In this document: positions 43,235 through 55,638 of the stretch, piece by piece
Numbering within the stretch: the stretch's first letter is position 1
Layout of the letters: each line of letters begins with the position of its first letter
Assembly (NCBI GenBank): GCA_026210745.1
Contig: CP110632.1
Coordinates: 1,735,001 to 1,799,000, forward strand
Origin: Exobasidium rhododendri
Taxonomy: Eukaryota; Basidiomycota; Exobasidiomycetes; Exobasidiales; Exobasidiaceae
Length of the DNA stretch: 64,000 bases
Reading direction: 5' to 3'
Program-made: the position numbers and the translations under genes
Notes under the pieces: generated by a model
What the model was told of the DNA's origin: nothing
The model's database searches: none
Seen by the model: only the letters and a program-made list of their open reading frames with translations

Positions 43235-44094
43235 TCAAGGGACTGAGCGTCGAGGCGTTTTCGAAAGGCCCACTGGTCGAAATGGCCTGGTGACTATTGG
43301 AGAAAGATAGCTCTTCTTTGCGGGCGTGGGTGTGTCGAGCGGTCCAGTTGATGTGTGGCGTTTGGACGGGGTGACGTTGTCGATTAACTCTAGTGTCCTC
43401 TTCCTTGGTCCGCTTTCATCGCCGGTCTCCTTTTCCTTTGTCTTTGCCAGGATGTCCTCCACGTCCTTGAAACAGTCTGGTAATGGTCTGGAGCGCCTCT
43501 CCTGTGGTGTGTTGAGTCGCATGGATCCCTCAGCATGGAACTGAAGACGAGGGTATGAGCCACAACGATACTCTACCCATAAAGCTGAACTCCTGTCTTT
43601 CTCACCTTTTCGTGAATGAATTTGACCTTATCTACTTCGATGACGAAAGTCTCATTCAATTGGAAAGGTACGCCTGTGGGAATGGTTGCTGATCGTATGT
43701 CCTCCTCCTTGATAGGCGTTGTCTTGGCTTTCGGTAGTGCGACGTAAAAGCTTTCATCCAGCAGATGGCCCCGATTATCGCGAAGGACGAGCTGGAGGGA
43801 AGCGTGCATCAGCATTTGTCTTCTCTCTTATCAGATCGCACTCCGCTCCAAGAAGGCTCTCACTCTCTTATTCATGGAATAGTACGTTACGATGCCATCA
43901 TGCCAAGCACGATTTCCGGGCTTTCTCAGCTCTCCTGGGCTATACAACACTGACACACATCGAGGCAAAAGAACGTCGTCAACGCTGCTCAAGACGGTCC
44001 CCTTCGCATATTGTCCTCACATACCATTATAACACTCTGTATACTCCGTCTTACCCTTGATAGTCGTCTCTTTGGGTGGTGTCGTGGTTGTCAT
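43235..44094 (-). CDS. Mte1/Dbl2/ZGRF1-type DUF2439 protein
   Basis: Four exons (44094-44055, 43949-43864, 43791-43606, 43540-43235) join in phase to 205 residues. The N-terminal 95 residues match the ZGRF1-like domain: VLYSPGELRKPGNRAWHDGIVTYYSMNKR, then LRDNRGHLLDESF, and FQLNETFVIEVDKVKF. In yeast Mte1 and fission yeast Dbl2 this domain partners the Mph1/FANCM-type helicase at D-loops and forks. The C-terminus is basic and Ser/Pro-rich with SPIVTRPFRPVGL. There is no helicase domain, so it is of the short yeast type. The family call rests on pattern recognition. It shares a 208-base divergent promoter with the LRR gene. Confidence 0.65.
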
Positions 44095-44302
44095 TGGCCG
44101 CACCTTTCTCCAGTAGATAGAGTGAGAGGTAGAGAGAGAGGAAGGAGCAAGGAGAGACGGAGGAAAGAGCAACACAAAAGCAGCGACGCGTAAATTGGGA
44201 TCGTCCACTTTCAATCGACACTCAGGCAGGCAAGGCGGGCGAGGCTAGTATCATTATTACCTGTCGGTAGACCTCCCTTCTGCTTCTCCCAGTACGTTGG
44301 TC

Positions 44303-46693
44303 ATGGAAACTATTTCTGGCGACAAGTTCATAGAGGACTGCGCTCGATATATCCGCTTCAATGAGGCTAAGCTGGGGCAAGCCAGTAGCTCTGCATCAGC
44401 TGCTACCTGGATAAATCCGACTGCCTGGCTACGTACCACATCACCACCAATCAACCAAAGCAATAGCAGTAGGGCTCCTCGACCGCCGCTATCCCGACCA
44501 ACACCGCTTCGCCTTACCTCACATCATCTCTATTACCTCCTCATCCGATTCGAAGCCCTTGCCATTACCACAGGTCCTCTAGATGTGCGGATTGCGTCGA
44601 CCTCAAGACCGTCTAGTTCGTTTGCTTATATATCGAGCAATGCTGCTGGATCTGGTTATCGAAAAGATCGAGACGATTCGATGAGTATTAGCTCACTCCA
44701 GACGACAATGAGCGCATTCGGTCTTGGTGCTGCCAGTCAAAACACAGGGTGGTGGAGTGTAAGGAATCCAGACGTTACTGCAGAATTAAAGTACATCTTC
44801 TCTGCCATGACAAAGATTCCTGCAATCAAGATCGGTCCACCTCCTCTCAAGCTAATAGAGGCCTTCGAAGATTGTCCAGGAGAGCTATCGATACCTCTGG
44901 ACGTCTTCAAGAATGCCCAATTCCTCGAGTTCGAAGATACAGATCCTAGGTCTTTCATCGGGTGGGATCGACTGAGTATTCAATTGAGAAGTCTCAGCAT
45001 CAAGCGGAGCGGTGTGGAAGACATCACTGACATACTCGTCGATGCTGTGATAATGGACGGAAGAAGGAGACGAGGCGAGCGGGTCAGGCATCGAGTCAGG
45101 AAAGTACATGCTTCATACATACCAGAGGATGCACAGACAATGGAAGCGGCTCCCACAGATGCAGCTGGATCTACACCAACAAACAACAATGACTCGTCGT
45201 CAGAGCCACCAACTGCACAGCTCCCCTCCTTGTCCTGGCATTTCCTACGACATCTTTCCCTTTCGGACAACAGCCTGACCTTTCTCCCCTCTTCTTGTTT
45301 GTCATGCCTGACTTCCCTTACCTCTCTGGACCTGTCAAACAATCTCTTGATAGCTGTGCCTCCCTCACTGCATCTAGTCCCAACACTACAGTCACTCAAC
45401 CTCACCAACAATTTGATCGACTCAGTGATGGGTATTCCTGATGCTCTGCCAGGTATCAAGGCGTTAAACCTATCTCAAAATCGACTAGAATCGCTTTGTG
45501 GCTTGGAAAGGCTCCCCACTCTAATGCGCATCGACTTGCGCAAGAATGGAATCTTCGAAGCAGGAGAAGTGGGACGGCTGGCGACTCTTCCAATGGTGTA
45601 CGAAGTATTCATCGCAGGCAATCCTCTTTTGGAAGAGCTCGACGATGCGAGAGTGGAAGTGTTTATAGAATTTGCAAAGGAAGGCAATAATTTGGAGTCG
45701 TTGAAGCTCGATGACGAAGGGGTCGGTTATTTTGAGAGGCAGCGGATCAGAGAGAGGATACCCAACCTAGATCGACTTGCGAATAAAAGCCGAGATGAGA
45801 CACCCTCCGCTGATGTGGTCTTGACTAACAGCAAGGGAGCAGTACCGCCCAAAGCACCTACTGCAGCTGCGTTGGCGAAGGCTCCAACAGAGGGACAGAG
45901 CGTAGAGCCAGTCGTCAAAACTGTGCATCATCGAAATACTACTAACAAGATCGTCAAAGCGACTGCTCAAAGACGCAATCGGAGGATCGTCGAACTACCT
46001 GAGGATGCCAACAACGAAGCAGGCCCGTCTAATCAGAATAATCACACAAGAGAGCAGACTGAAGTCAGTGACTCGGACATTATCAAGAGAGCAGCGCTGG
46101 CAGGTGATAATGAAGCTGCCTTGGAGGTAGTCACAAAGAAGAAACAGCCTGCAGAACAGACTTCCATGCCCGCGGCAAAAGCAAAAGAAGATCAACCCGT
46201 CTCAACCAAGAAAGCAGGTGCTGCCCCAGCAAGCGCTAGTAGGGGACCGGGTGCTTCGTCTACGTCGAGTAGTCCCATTACCAGGCCATCACAAGGCACA
46301 CCCGACACTCCCTCTCATGACAAAAGTGGGAGCCAAGGTGAAGAGGGGGCTAGCAACACTGCTTCCGATTCTAAGCAGAAAGGACCCAGTAGCAAAAGCC
46401 CAAGTACGCCTGGACCAAGAGCTCAAATCGGTCGACAGAAGACTAACCTGAGCAGAAAGGGCAAGGCGGCAGGTGGCAATAATGTGTCTGAGCCAAGTAA
46501 TTCCACCATAGCAACAGATTTATCCCATCAACAACAATTGCAATCACTGCTACAGACAGGTGATACCGATCTACGAAAGAAGATCGAGGCACTCAAGGGC
46601 GAGGTGGGTGACGACTGGTTGCGCTTACTGGCCCGGGGGGAGAGCGTCTATATACCCAAGAAAGAAGATGAAGAAGACGGAGCGGAGCACTGA
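44303..46693 (+). CDS. Leucine-rich-repeat protein with disordered tail
   Basis: This single exon codes 796 residues from ATG 44303. An N-terminal block of about 280 residues has DCARYIRFNEAKL and a WDRL.IQLRSLSI segment. Five or so leucine-rich repeats follow (LRHLSLSDNSLTFLP, LTSLDLSNNLLIAVP, LQSLNLTNNLIDSV, IKALNLSQNRLESL, LMRIDLRKNGI), closed by an LRR-cap-like FIAGNPL. The last 280 residues are Ala/Ser/Lys-rich and disordered, ending in a conserved-looking helix (DDWLRLLARGES). Such proteins are adaptors; the layout recalls fungal LRR proteins related to nischarin or Sog2, but I cannot name an orthologue. No signal peptide or membrane segment. Confidence 0.75.
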   Translation: METISGDKFIEDCARYIRFNEAKLGQASSSASAATWINPTAWLRTTSPPINQSNSSRAPRPPLSRPTPLRLTSHHLYYLLIRFEALAITTGPLDVRIASTSRPSSSFAYISSNAAGSGYRKDRDDSMSISSLQTTMSAFGLGAASQNTGWWSVRNPDVTAELKYIFSAMTKIPAIKIGPPPLKLIEAFEDCPGELSIPLDVFKNAQFLEFEDTDPRSFIGWDRLSIQLRSLSIKRSGVEDITDILVDAVIMDGRRRRGERVRHRVRKVHASYIPEDAQTMEAAPTDAAGSTPTNNNDSSSEPPTAQLPSLSWHFLRHLSLSDNSLTFLPSSCLSCLTSLTSLDLSNNLLIAVPPSLHLVPTLQSLNLTNNLIDSVMGIPDALPGIKALNLSQNRLESLCGLERLPTLMRIDLRKNGIFEAGEVGRLATLPMVYEVFIAGNPLLEELDDARVEVFIEFAKEGNNLESLKLDDEGVGYFERQRIRERIPNLDRLANKSRDETPSADVVLTNSKGAVPPKAPTAAALAKAPTEGQSVEPVVKTVHHRNTTNKIVKATAQRRNRRIVELPEDANNEAGPSNQNNHTREQTEVSDSDIIKRAALAGDNEAALEVVTKKKQPAEQTSMPAAKAKEDQPVSTKKAGAAPASASRGPGASSTSSSPITRPSQGTPDTPSHDKSGSQGEEGASNTASDSKQKGPSSKSPSTPGPRAQIGRQKTNLSRKGKAAGGNNVSEPSNSTIATDLSHQQQLQSLLQTGDTDLRKKIEALKGEVGDDWLRLLARGESVYIPKKEDEEDGAEH

Positions 46694-47055
46694 GAAGCAA
46701 TGTCACATGTACCAGTAGATCTACCAACACTTGTCAGAGCTTGAAAGAGAAGCGAGATCATGCTGGCATTACGGCAATGGTGAATATCCTTATTTCGCAA
46801 TCTCGCAGACGTGAAGCAATTAATCAGATTGTAATGCATGGTAAATGATGGAGTGGTGTGCAAGGGAGGGGGGGAGGGGAGTTAAGGAAAAGAAGTATAC
46901 ACTGGACGAGATGCTGCTGCTGCTGCTACTACTGCTACTGCTACTTGCTGATGGTGGTCCCTTTGTGAGTAAGGACGATGCGATGGAGTGGATTGTACAT
47001 GCTGTTTCTTCTTTTAACCGACTTCAAAGTCGTCTGCCCCTTGCTCAATTCCTGC
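46694..47055. other. Convergent 3' spacer with CTG/CTA microsatellite
   Basis: The LRR gene and the topoisomerase gene converge here. A CTG/CTA trinucleotide run lies at about 46911-46950. No gene seen. Confidence 0.6.
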
Positions 47056-50000
47056 CTACTTTCGCGCGAGAGGGGCGTCGTCATCGTCCGAGCTGCTCTC
47101 TCCGCCCTTCTCTGTTGCCTCTACCTTCTCTCCGAGATCTTTCTTTGCTCTACTTTGCTTCAACTTCGACGTGGTGACTTTCGCTGCTGCTACGGCTGTT
47201 CTCGCCTGTGCTTCATCTTTGACGTCCACTTCATCCTCTCCCTCTCCCTCGGAATCTTCACTATCGCCTGCTGCGCCTCCTTTCCTCTTTGCACTCGACA
47301 TGTTGTCCCGAATCTTTGTTTCCGCCTGCTTCACAAACACCCAATGCGGCGACAGATCAGATCCATCCTCCTCTTGTGCTGCCCACTTGAATTTCTTCAA
47401 CATCGTCATGGGAAAGTAGTGACTGATTGGGATGATCTTCAGATCCAGCTCCATCTTGTCACTATCGGCCGTCTTGTTCGTCTTCTTCTCTTCCACCTTC
47501 ACCTTGACGCCCTTCTTCTTTTCAGGACTTTCCGCTTCTTCCTTCTTCACACTTCCCCTCCCCTTCTTCGCTATTCCTCCCTCTGCTTCCACCAGTCTAG
47601 CATCCCACTTCTTCAGCCAGGCCACCGTGATCCTCGGGTCAATGTAATTCAACTTCGACGTGCCCAACGAGACATCCGACGTCTTCTCCTTCGTCGTTTG
47701 TTCTGCATGCAATTTCTCGATTTGAGCAATCTTGTTCAAGACCTTCTTTGCGGTACTCGTCACGTTCACGTTCTTGCCTAATTCGCTCTTTCCGGTCTTG
47801 CGCTCCTTTTGCAGCACCTTTAGCTCCTCGTCGAGTGCCCTTTTCTCTTCAGTCACTTCTGCCTGCGTCTTTGGCTTCTTACTGCTGCTGCCTGCGCCGG
47901 GCTTAATGTCTTCCTCTTCGGACGCTTTTTCCTCTTTGACCTTCTTCTTCTCCTTCTTGCCTTTGCCGCCCTTGAGTGGCTTGACATCGCCTTCCTCGGT
48001 CTTCATTTCCTCTATCTTTATCTTCGCTTGTTGCTCCAAGTATTCTCGTTCGAGTTCGGAGCGATCAAAAGAAGTCTGTATGCGCTCCTTTTTCGCTTGG
48101 ATCATACGATCTTCATGCTCTTGTACCTGCTCCTTGGTAATGACTACCTCCTCCAAGATCTCTGGCCATCTCTTTGCCCAGTCGTGCGTCTTCACTGGAT
48201 ACTCCGCCTTCAATTCCTTGGCCGTGCCATACGTCAGCAATCGTTGACGTTCCTTGAACCGTTCATACTTTACTGCTAACAACCTCTCCTCAAATCTTGC
48301 AGCTGCTTTATCGCTTTGAACGGGGTTGACCGTCTTTTGATGGTTACAGAGAATTGCAACCAGTCGATTCGCCTGATTATACTCATCTCGAAGTGTCTGA
48401 GGCGTCGGCTTCACCTTCTTTCTCTTCAAGTTCTCTTCCGTTTGATTAAGCAATCCTTGAAAGGTGGTCGAAGCGTTGTACGTACGGAACACCTTTGCCG
48501 ATAAGCCCTTTTGACCTCCGTTTGCTGGGTTCTGAAGAAATTTGTTCACATCAGACGTGTCCACCTTGTCAAAGATTTCGTCACTCTTCTTCTTGACATC
48601 CAAAGTCCCTTGAGCATTACGAGTAGACTGGGTGAACATCTTGAAATTCTTGAAGATGCGTTCAGGCACAAGCAGACTCTCCTTGAATTTCATGCTGTCC
48701 TTACCCAAGAACTCAAGCTTGACCTGCCTTTTTCCTTCATTCAGTGCCTTGACATGTTCCACGAGCAAAGAGCACACACCATACGTTGCCGCTTCATCGT
48801 CTCCCTTTTCGTTACCAGCTCGGAGGGAGTAATTGTCGATCAACCAGACGACCGTGCCCAATTGACGCTCTTTCCGCGCCTTTGATCCGATCATCTCGTC
48901 GATATTCCGTCGCAAACGATCGACCACTTTGTCCAAATTCCGTGCTTTTTCAAACTTCTCCCGATCAGAGTTACTTTTGAACTTGCTTGTGGCGTCCAGA
49001 TACATATACTTGTACTGCCCGTTGATGTTCTCCACCCAGAACGCTAACCAGGTAGTTGTCCGGTCTTCCTTGATCTCTTTCCAACTATGGCCAGCAGGTG
49101 GTGCAGGAGGCGGATGTTTGGGATCATCGAGGGTGTGGTTGATCGTGATCGCTTCTGGAGGTACACGTTGCTTGATCTTGCCCTTCTTCGGATGCTCTCC
49201 TCTACCGAGAAACAAAGCAGGCGGCTCCACAATGACATTGCCCACCTTCTGCTCCACTCCGTCGACGATGCAAGTCTTCATTGCCAATTCAGCCTTCTTC
49301 TTCTCTTCCAATTGCTTCTTTCGAGCAGTAGGAGCCATCATCTTCTTGGCAGCGACTTCCTCCTCTTTGATCATTCTCCAGTACTCGTACATTGGTCGGA
49401 AGTCACACTTTTCAAACTTCTCAATCTTGATCCCGTGTAGAGGAGGGTTTTGCTTCAATATGATTTTCCAGTCCTTGAAAAAGTTTTGATTAAAGACGGC
49501 ATCCCTGGCGTGTTGAGTCTCTATCTTGATCGCATAGAAGAAAGCGGCCTCTTCTGACAAGGGTGGGAGGGAGATTGGTTTTCCTGTCATGCATATGCAC
49601 CTGTGTCAGCTGTCACACGTAACAAATGAGTAGAAATGGAAGGAAGCTCACCGTCGTACTTCATCTTCACTGCATCTGGAAGCGGCTCATAGGCGGGTGG
49701 AAATCGAGGGCCGGTGTGATAGAGCGTCTTCCATTTCGCTTCTCCGGTACCAGAATGTTCTATCTTTTGACCGTTTCTCTTCTTGGACGATGAGGACCCC
49801 TCACCTTCCTCCTCATCCTCACCCTCCTCGTCATCCTCCTCATCTTCTGCCTCATCTTCCTCGTCTTCTTCGTTCTCCTCAACACCGTCATTCTCCTCAT
49901 CCTGCCCATCCCTTTGCAGTCCGTTGCGCTGCTTCGACTGTTTCAAAGGAACGTCGGAATCGGAAGATTCGGCAACGGAAGCAGATTTAGCTTTGACCTT

Positions 50001-50330
50001 TCCAATCGCCTCTTTCGTAGCGCTGACTTTCCCCAGAGGTGCGTCTGAGTCACTTGATTCATCCTCTTCCTTCACTTTTGCTCGCTTGCTCTTAGACAGA
50101 ACAGCGTCGTCATCTTCTGAGTGACCATCTTTCCTCGCCTTCTTACTGGCACCTGATGTAGCATTGTGACTTCCTACTCCATTACTGATTCTTGCCTTCT
50201 TGACGAGTGGCATGTCCTCTTCGCTGCTTAGATCGCTATCATCATTTGCGACAGCGCCTCTCTTCCCTGCCATGCTGCCACCATTGGCAATACTCCCCAC
50301 ATCGCCGTTACTATCAGCATCCATGCTCAT
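47056..50330 (-). CDS. TOP1: DNA topoisomerase I (type IB)
   Basis: Two exons (50330-49652, 49583-47056) join in phase to 1068 residues. The first 200 residues are acidic and Ser/Lys-rich with nuclear-targeting patches. The core runs from WKTLYHTGPRFPP through PMYEYWRMIKEEE, GRGEHPKKGKIKQRV, WLIDNYSLRAGNEK and GKDSMKF. The active-site Tyr is about residue 873 in SKLNYIDPRITVAWLKKW. The enzyme relaxes supercoils through a 3'-phosphotyrosine link. The linker is long, Lys/Glu-rich and coiled. After the active site there is a Lys-rich insert of about 70 residues before FPMTMLKKFKWAAQEE, which matches the usual C-terminal helix, and then a further 90-residue charged tail ending DDDDAPLARK. The protein is thus longer than the human enzyme (765). 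Confidence 0.95.
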
Positions 50331-51153
50331 ACAGCGCGACCTTGTGTTGTCTCACACAGAGCCTACCAATCGAGATAGGGTTCCGAGGAGAACTGTGAAG
50401 TCGGAGATAGTACCTAAAGACCAGCTTCACCTTCTCTAGACCTTTGTGCCTCGCTCAAGCTTTCGCTGCCCTGCCAGAGGTCGAAGGAGGGTGATAATCG
50501 GAAGAGGAATGCAAGAGAGAAAGTGTCGTATACCGGCTTTAACAGTCTGACACTTTTGAACGCGTCGAAGGGATATGTCTTGCAAATGTGACTAGGCAAG
50601 AAGATGGACAACGACGTCCGCCACGTGTTACCAGTATACATGTATGTAAAACCACGTGGAGCAGAATGTGAGAAGATCGCCGCTCACTTCTCCCTACTGT
50701 CGAATTTGAAGTGAAGGACGGCAGTTTTTGTTAAGCTGACAATTACAAATCCCTGCGCGGTGACGCAGTCTCTAAACTCTGTGTCGAAAAGGGCCACAAG
50801 GAGGCAGAATAATGAGATGTGCGGTGTAGTATCTAAGGGAGGGGGGCTCGCAATCAGGCGTTAGCTTGCTTTAAAATGATTCAGGACACTTTCTTTGAAT
50901 TGTGTGATGAGTAGGAGAGAGAGGCAGGCGCATTCAATCCAGGGCTGCCGCGTAAAGAGGAGGGACAGGTCTTTCAAAAGCGCCGCTCTGGCCTGATCAT
51001 TGTTCCATCCTTATCATCGGTGCATTAAGTTCTCACTGCAGCACCGCCACGGACTGCTCATACCTACCCACAAATAAGAGACCGTTTTCTCTTCGCGACA
51101 CACCTCATCAATCTCGATCGACCCGGCTCCTACAACTGCGAGTCGGAAGAGAG
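50331..51153. other. Divergent promoter region of TOP1 and the OSH gene
   Basis: No gene is seen in 823 bases. Both flanking genes start here on opposite strands. No TATA box is obvious, as expected for housekeeping promoters. Confidence 0.5.
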
Positions 51154-54100
51154 ATGGCAGCCATTCATGCTCCTGAGCTGATGACCCCTACGGCGGTGCG
51201 ACCGAAACCTGAAGGTGAGAGCTTCTTCCTAAGTTATGAACGATACCGTTGACTGCCATACGGGGACCGAGCGGGTTAGTAGATGCGTCGGATCTCTGAT
51301 TAGATCTTGAAGTAGTCGGGCCCCGATCCGAGCGCAAGTCAGGAGCGTGTGTTGTCTGAGTGCACGATCGACTTGTGCTCCGCGCCTCTGAAGCTTGTGC
51401 GATCATAACCTGATGCACCTATGAATCAATGCTGACACCTTCTCTCCTATCTGTACCTGCTCCCCCTTCGCGATGTCGGACATCCGACCCGGCCTCGACC
51501 TCTACGATGAAATCCTCACAACGCTATCATCCTCCCACCTTTACGTCCTCTTCTGCACCATCTCCCTTCATGCCACTTCGAAATGTATCGACGATCTCTC
51601 AAATCAAAATTCGGTCCTTCTATCCTGCCATCACAGTCTCGGAAGCTATCTATTCTTTTCGACTGTTGGAGGCACTACGGAGCGGGCAAGCTGCAACGAT
51701 TGCGCCCTTCCTAAAGAAAGAAGCGACGAGAGCGGGGCCTGTCAAGGAGCTTACCAGCCCCCTTCACCTGGCAGTCAGATGTGCAGAATGTGAGTGCGAA
51801 CAAGAGGTTGTGTAATTGAAGTGTTCTTCAATCTAAGTGGGATGGCCTTTGTTCTGTTAGTCAACACTATCCATATGATCTTGCAAGAAAAGGATGTGGA
51901 CGTCAATCTGATCGAAGCACAAAACGGCAATACACCACTTCATTTGGCCGCCATGATTGGTCGATCAGATGTGGTTCAACTGCTCTTATCGGTGCCTAAT
52001 ATTGACGATACGATTCGTAATACAGAAGGGTGTGATCCGTCGGAAGTATCAAAGACGCCGGAGATTGCCCAGATCTTCCAAGGTGAGTACATGCCGGCAG
52101 ACTCGCCCTTCTTGCTCTCGCTCCTGCTGAAAATTTAAGACTGCTCTACGCTCCTCCAGTGTCGCGGGCTGAGCTCAATTTCGCCTTCCTAGAATTACTA
52201 GAGAGTTGGGAAAAGGAAACACCTGGCTCGACTGAACAGCTCAAGAAGTTCCTGAATCAAGGCCGAATCGGCGCAGTCGACCTCAATGCAAAGTCACGAT
52301 CTTCCGGCACTACATTACTGCATGAAGCCGTCAGGCGAAAGGATGCAGCTTCCATCCAGTTGGCGGTACGGAAGGGTGCTGATGTATTCGTGAGGAATAA
52401 GAGGGGGAAGCGGGTCTTGGAAACCACAAAAGATGAGAAGATCAAAGCTCTTTTGCAGCAGCGTGAGTGATGCAAGGCAGAGAAGGTAGGATGAAGTGTT
52501 CTTTACCCACTGACAACATCTTTCTGTCTATCAGTGTCCAATGCAGATGCCGCAATGGTTGCCAATTCGACTCTGCCTGGTCTTCCTCCCATCTTCCGAG
52601 GCTATTTAGGCAAGTGGACCAATTTTGCAGGAGGCTACAAGACGAGGTGGTTCGTTTTGGAGAACGGAATCCTGTCGTACTACCACACTCAGGAAGAAGA
52701 GGGAAAGCAGTCGAGAGGATCTACCAACTTACGTTTCGCAAAGATCAGAGCAGACAGTAAAGACAAGTATCGCTTTGAGGTCATTGCAGATCCTCCTAGT
52801 GGTAACTCTCTCAAGAGCTCAAGCAAACTCTTTCTACGTGGAAGCCACCCAGTGGAAAGGGCTCGATGGGTACAGATCTTGCAACAAAGTATCGATTTCT
52901 TCGATATCGAGCGTACCCCCAGTCGAGCGGAGAGCATTCGTAGCGTCAAGACTGGCGGAGCAGCAACTCCCAGCTTTCATGACCTAGCTTCCACGACGAG
53001 CTTGACAAACTCACATGGCACTGCTCCAAGTATGGCACCGTTTTCTGTTCCCTCTCGAAGTACGACTCCCTTTCGAACGATGACTTCCACTGCTGCGCCA
53101 ACCATACAGAGCTCTTCCGCCTCTAGCGTCAAGCATAGCGGAGCTTCTGCTCGGCCAACAAGCGTCAAACTTGGCGAGAGAGGAAGGACAGCCAGTCTCA
53201 TGACCAGCGACAGCAGAGCGCCTAGCGATGAAATAGACTACGCAATAAACGAAGAGTCAGAGCACGACTCGAGCAAGATTCCGCATGAAAAGGACATTGC
53301 TCTCGTATCAAACTATCTCAGCACCAATCTCGTATTGAGTCAGCAACTAGCTCAATCGGCGAATGGCTCCACTTTTACCGCTGATGTGCAAGCTGCCCTA
53401 CAAGAAGCACTCCAGACCACGTCGAGTCTACTGCTTCAATATCAGGACATTGTCGGTCGTCGAGAAAAGTACCTCGTCCGTCGATACGAGCAAGAGATCC
53501 AAGCCAAGCATCTTTGGGAGGAGAACATTCGCATGTTGGCAGAGCAACATGCTGAGATGGAGCTGCAACTTCATGAGGCAGCAGAGGACAATGCCAGAAA
53601 GAGGCGTGCATTGCGAGAGGTCCGAGAGATGTACGGCTCCACTCCTAGCGCTCTCACCAGCCCTGGATTGATGAGTCCTCCTGCTGCGATTGGCAAGTCA
53701 TCTGGAGGTGTTGATATGATGGGGATCGTAGGAGGAGGTCTAGCAGCGAACCAGAACCCATCCACGATTGCCGGCCAGATGAGTGAACGGACGTCGACAA
53801 TCCAAGCGAGACGGGGCGACCCAGTGCCAACTCTTGATGCTGCTTCTCTTCGATTGGACGCTACCAAGACGGGAATTCCTTTGGCCGTCAGTCGTGACAC
53901 GATGTCTCCCTTTATTGCGACCGAGCAAGATGGAACAGACGACGCTGATGATGAATTCTTTGATGCGATCGAGTCGGGGAATCTGCCAGGTCTCAAGATT
54001 GCAGACGATGATGAAGAGCAGCCACCTATTCAGTCACACACGATAGAATCAAGCGCTTCTACTGCGGGCAAGACTTCTGCTCCTGCCACTGACAAAGGAA

Positions 54101-55425
54101 AGTTGGAAGAGTTGGGTGTAGAGCCGTACCAGAGACTGCGGGAGGTGATGCCGATTGGGAAAGATGATCGACCGTCCGTGTCCCTGTGGAGCATCTTGAA
54201 GAACAACATTGGCAAGGATTTGACAAAGATCAGTTTCCCTGTCAGCTTGAATGAGCCCACCAGCATGTTGCAAAGGATGGGGGAAGACATGACGTATGCC
54301 CATCTGCTGGACACGGCCGTGCGACAAAAAGAGTCTACACTGAGAATCGCTTTCGTCGCTGCCTTTGCGTGCAGCAACTACGTCACAACGTTGGGTCGAG
54401 TTGCCAAGCCTTTTAACCCGATGCTGGGAGAAACGTTCGAATTTGTCAGCTTGAAGGGCAGTAAATACAGATATCAGAGCGAGCAAGTATCTCATCATCC
54501 TCCCATCTCTGCTTGTATTGCAGAGTCGCTGTCTCAGGATGGTACGACTTCGAACGGCGCTTGGGAGTACACTGGTTGCGTGTCGGCTCAGAGTAAATTC
54601 CTGGGTAGAAGCTTCGAGGTCCGACCTACTGGTCTGGCTCATGTGAAGTTGACCGTCAACGGCGTGGTGGAGCACTACAGCTTCAAGAAGGTGACGACCA
54701 GTATCAGTGGCTTCGTCACTGGTAGTCCCACCATTGATCACTACGGAGACATGGTGATCAAGTGCCATACCACTGGAGACGAATGCACAATGACCTTCAA
54801 GCCAAGAGGGTGGAGAGCAAACACGGCACACGAACTTAAAGGAACCGTTCAAAGTGGAAAGGGCAACTCTCAAGCCTGGGAAATTGCCGGCCGATGGTCG
54901 TCACAGATTGTTGCCAGACGGGTCAATTCCAAGGTTGCAAGCAACTTAGATCCCGATGGCAACGTTGACTCGCTCAGCACGGATCCCAGCGCGAATCCTA
55001 CCATCACTCCATCAGAGATGGTGCTACTCTGGAAGTACCTCGAGCAGCCCTTGGAGGCCTTCAATCTAACACCGTATGCAGTGCTGTTGAACGACTTACC
55101 CAAAGGTCTGCACGACTGGCTACCTCCGACCGATTGCCGACTTCGACCTGATCTACGGCTGTTCGAAACGGGCCGCTACGAGGAAGCAGACGTCATGAAG
55201 CGCAATTTGGAGGAATTCCAGAGAGGCTCTCGTAAGAAGAGGGAAATGGGAGAGATGCCGCAACACAAACCGAAGTTCTTCACCAAGATCATCGACGCAG
55301 ACACGCAAGCCGACTACTGGCAACCCAATCGAATGGCAGCAGCTTCTACACCAGAGTACTGGGTCAGGCGACCACAGAGGCAATGGGAAATCCTCGAGAA
55401 GATCTTTGGTGACTACACCGCTTGA
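51154..55425 (+). CDS. Oxysterol-binding protein (ankyrin-PH-ORD)
   Basis: Exons 51154-51214, 51637-51789, 51861-52082, 52160-52462 and 52535-55425 join in phase to 1209 residues. Ankyrin repeats occupy about 25-240 (SPLHLAVRCAE, NTPLHLAAMIGRSDVVQLLL, TLLHEAVRRKDAASIQLAV). A PH domain is at about 255-355 (GYLGKWTNFAGGYKTRWFVL). A coiled region follows, and DDEFFDAIES near 718-725 fits an FFAT motif that binds VAP at the ER. The lipid-exchange ORD carries the signature EQVSHHPP at 896-903. This is the Osh1/Osh2 architecture: sterol and phosphoinositide exchange at ER contact sites. The first intron (422 nt) is unusual. An alternative ATG at 51429 is in frame with exon 2 and would give a different N-terminus of about 70 residues. 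Confidence 0.92.
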
Positions 55426-55638
55426 GTACATCACAAGGAGGGTCGATGAAGATGGGTGGGTACTTTGTTTCCGTATTGTACAGTATCTTTCCTTTCATCC
55501 TATGTACCTTTTCCTCTTAATTTGTTTCCCCCTTCCATTCACCTATTCATCAAATGCAATGTGGCTCAAGAGATACGTATGGGGGCAGAATAAAAAATTA
55601 CTGTTATTACAGGCAGCCGTGGTGAGGAGCACACACGA

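Noticed and set aside
46911-46950. CTG/CTA repeats as possible CRISPR or coding repeat
   Set aside because: A plain trinucleotide microsatellite with no spacers, in a convergent 3' spacer of a eukaryotic genome.
46978-47781. 267-codon plus-strand ORF opposite TOP1
   Set aside because: It is the antisense shadow of the Lys/Glu-rich topoisomerase tail and has Cys/Leu/Phe-rich composition.
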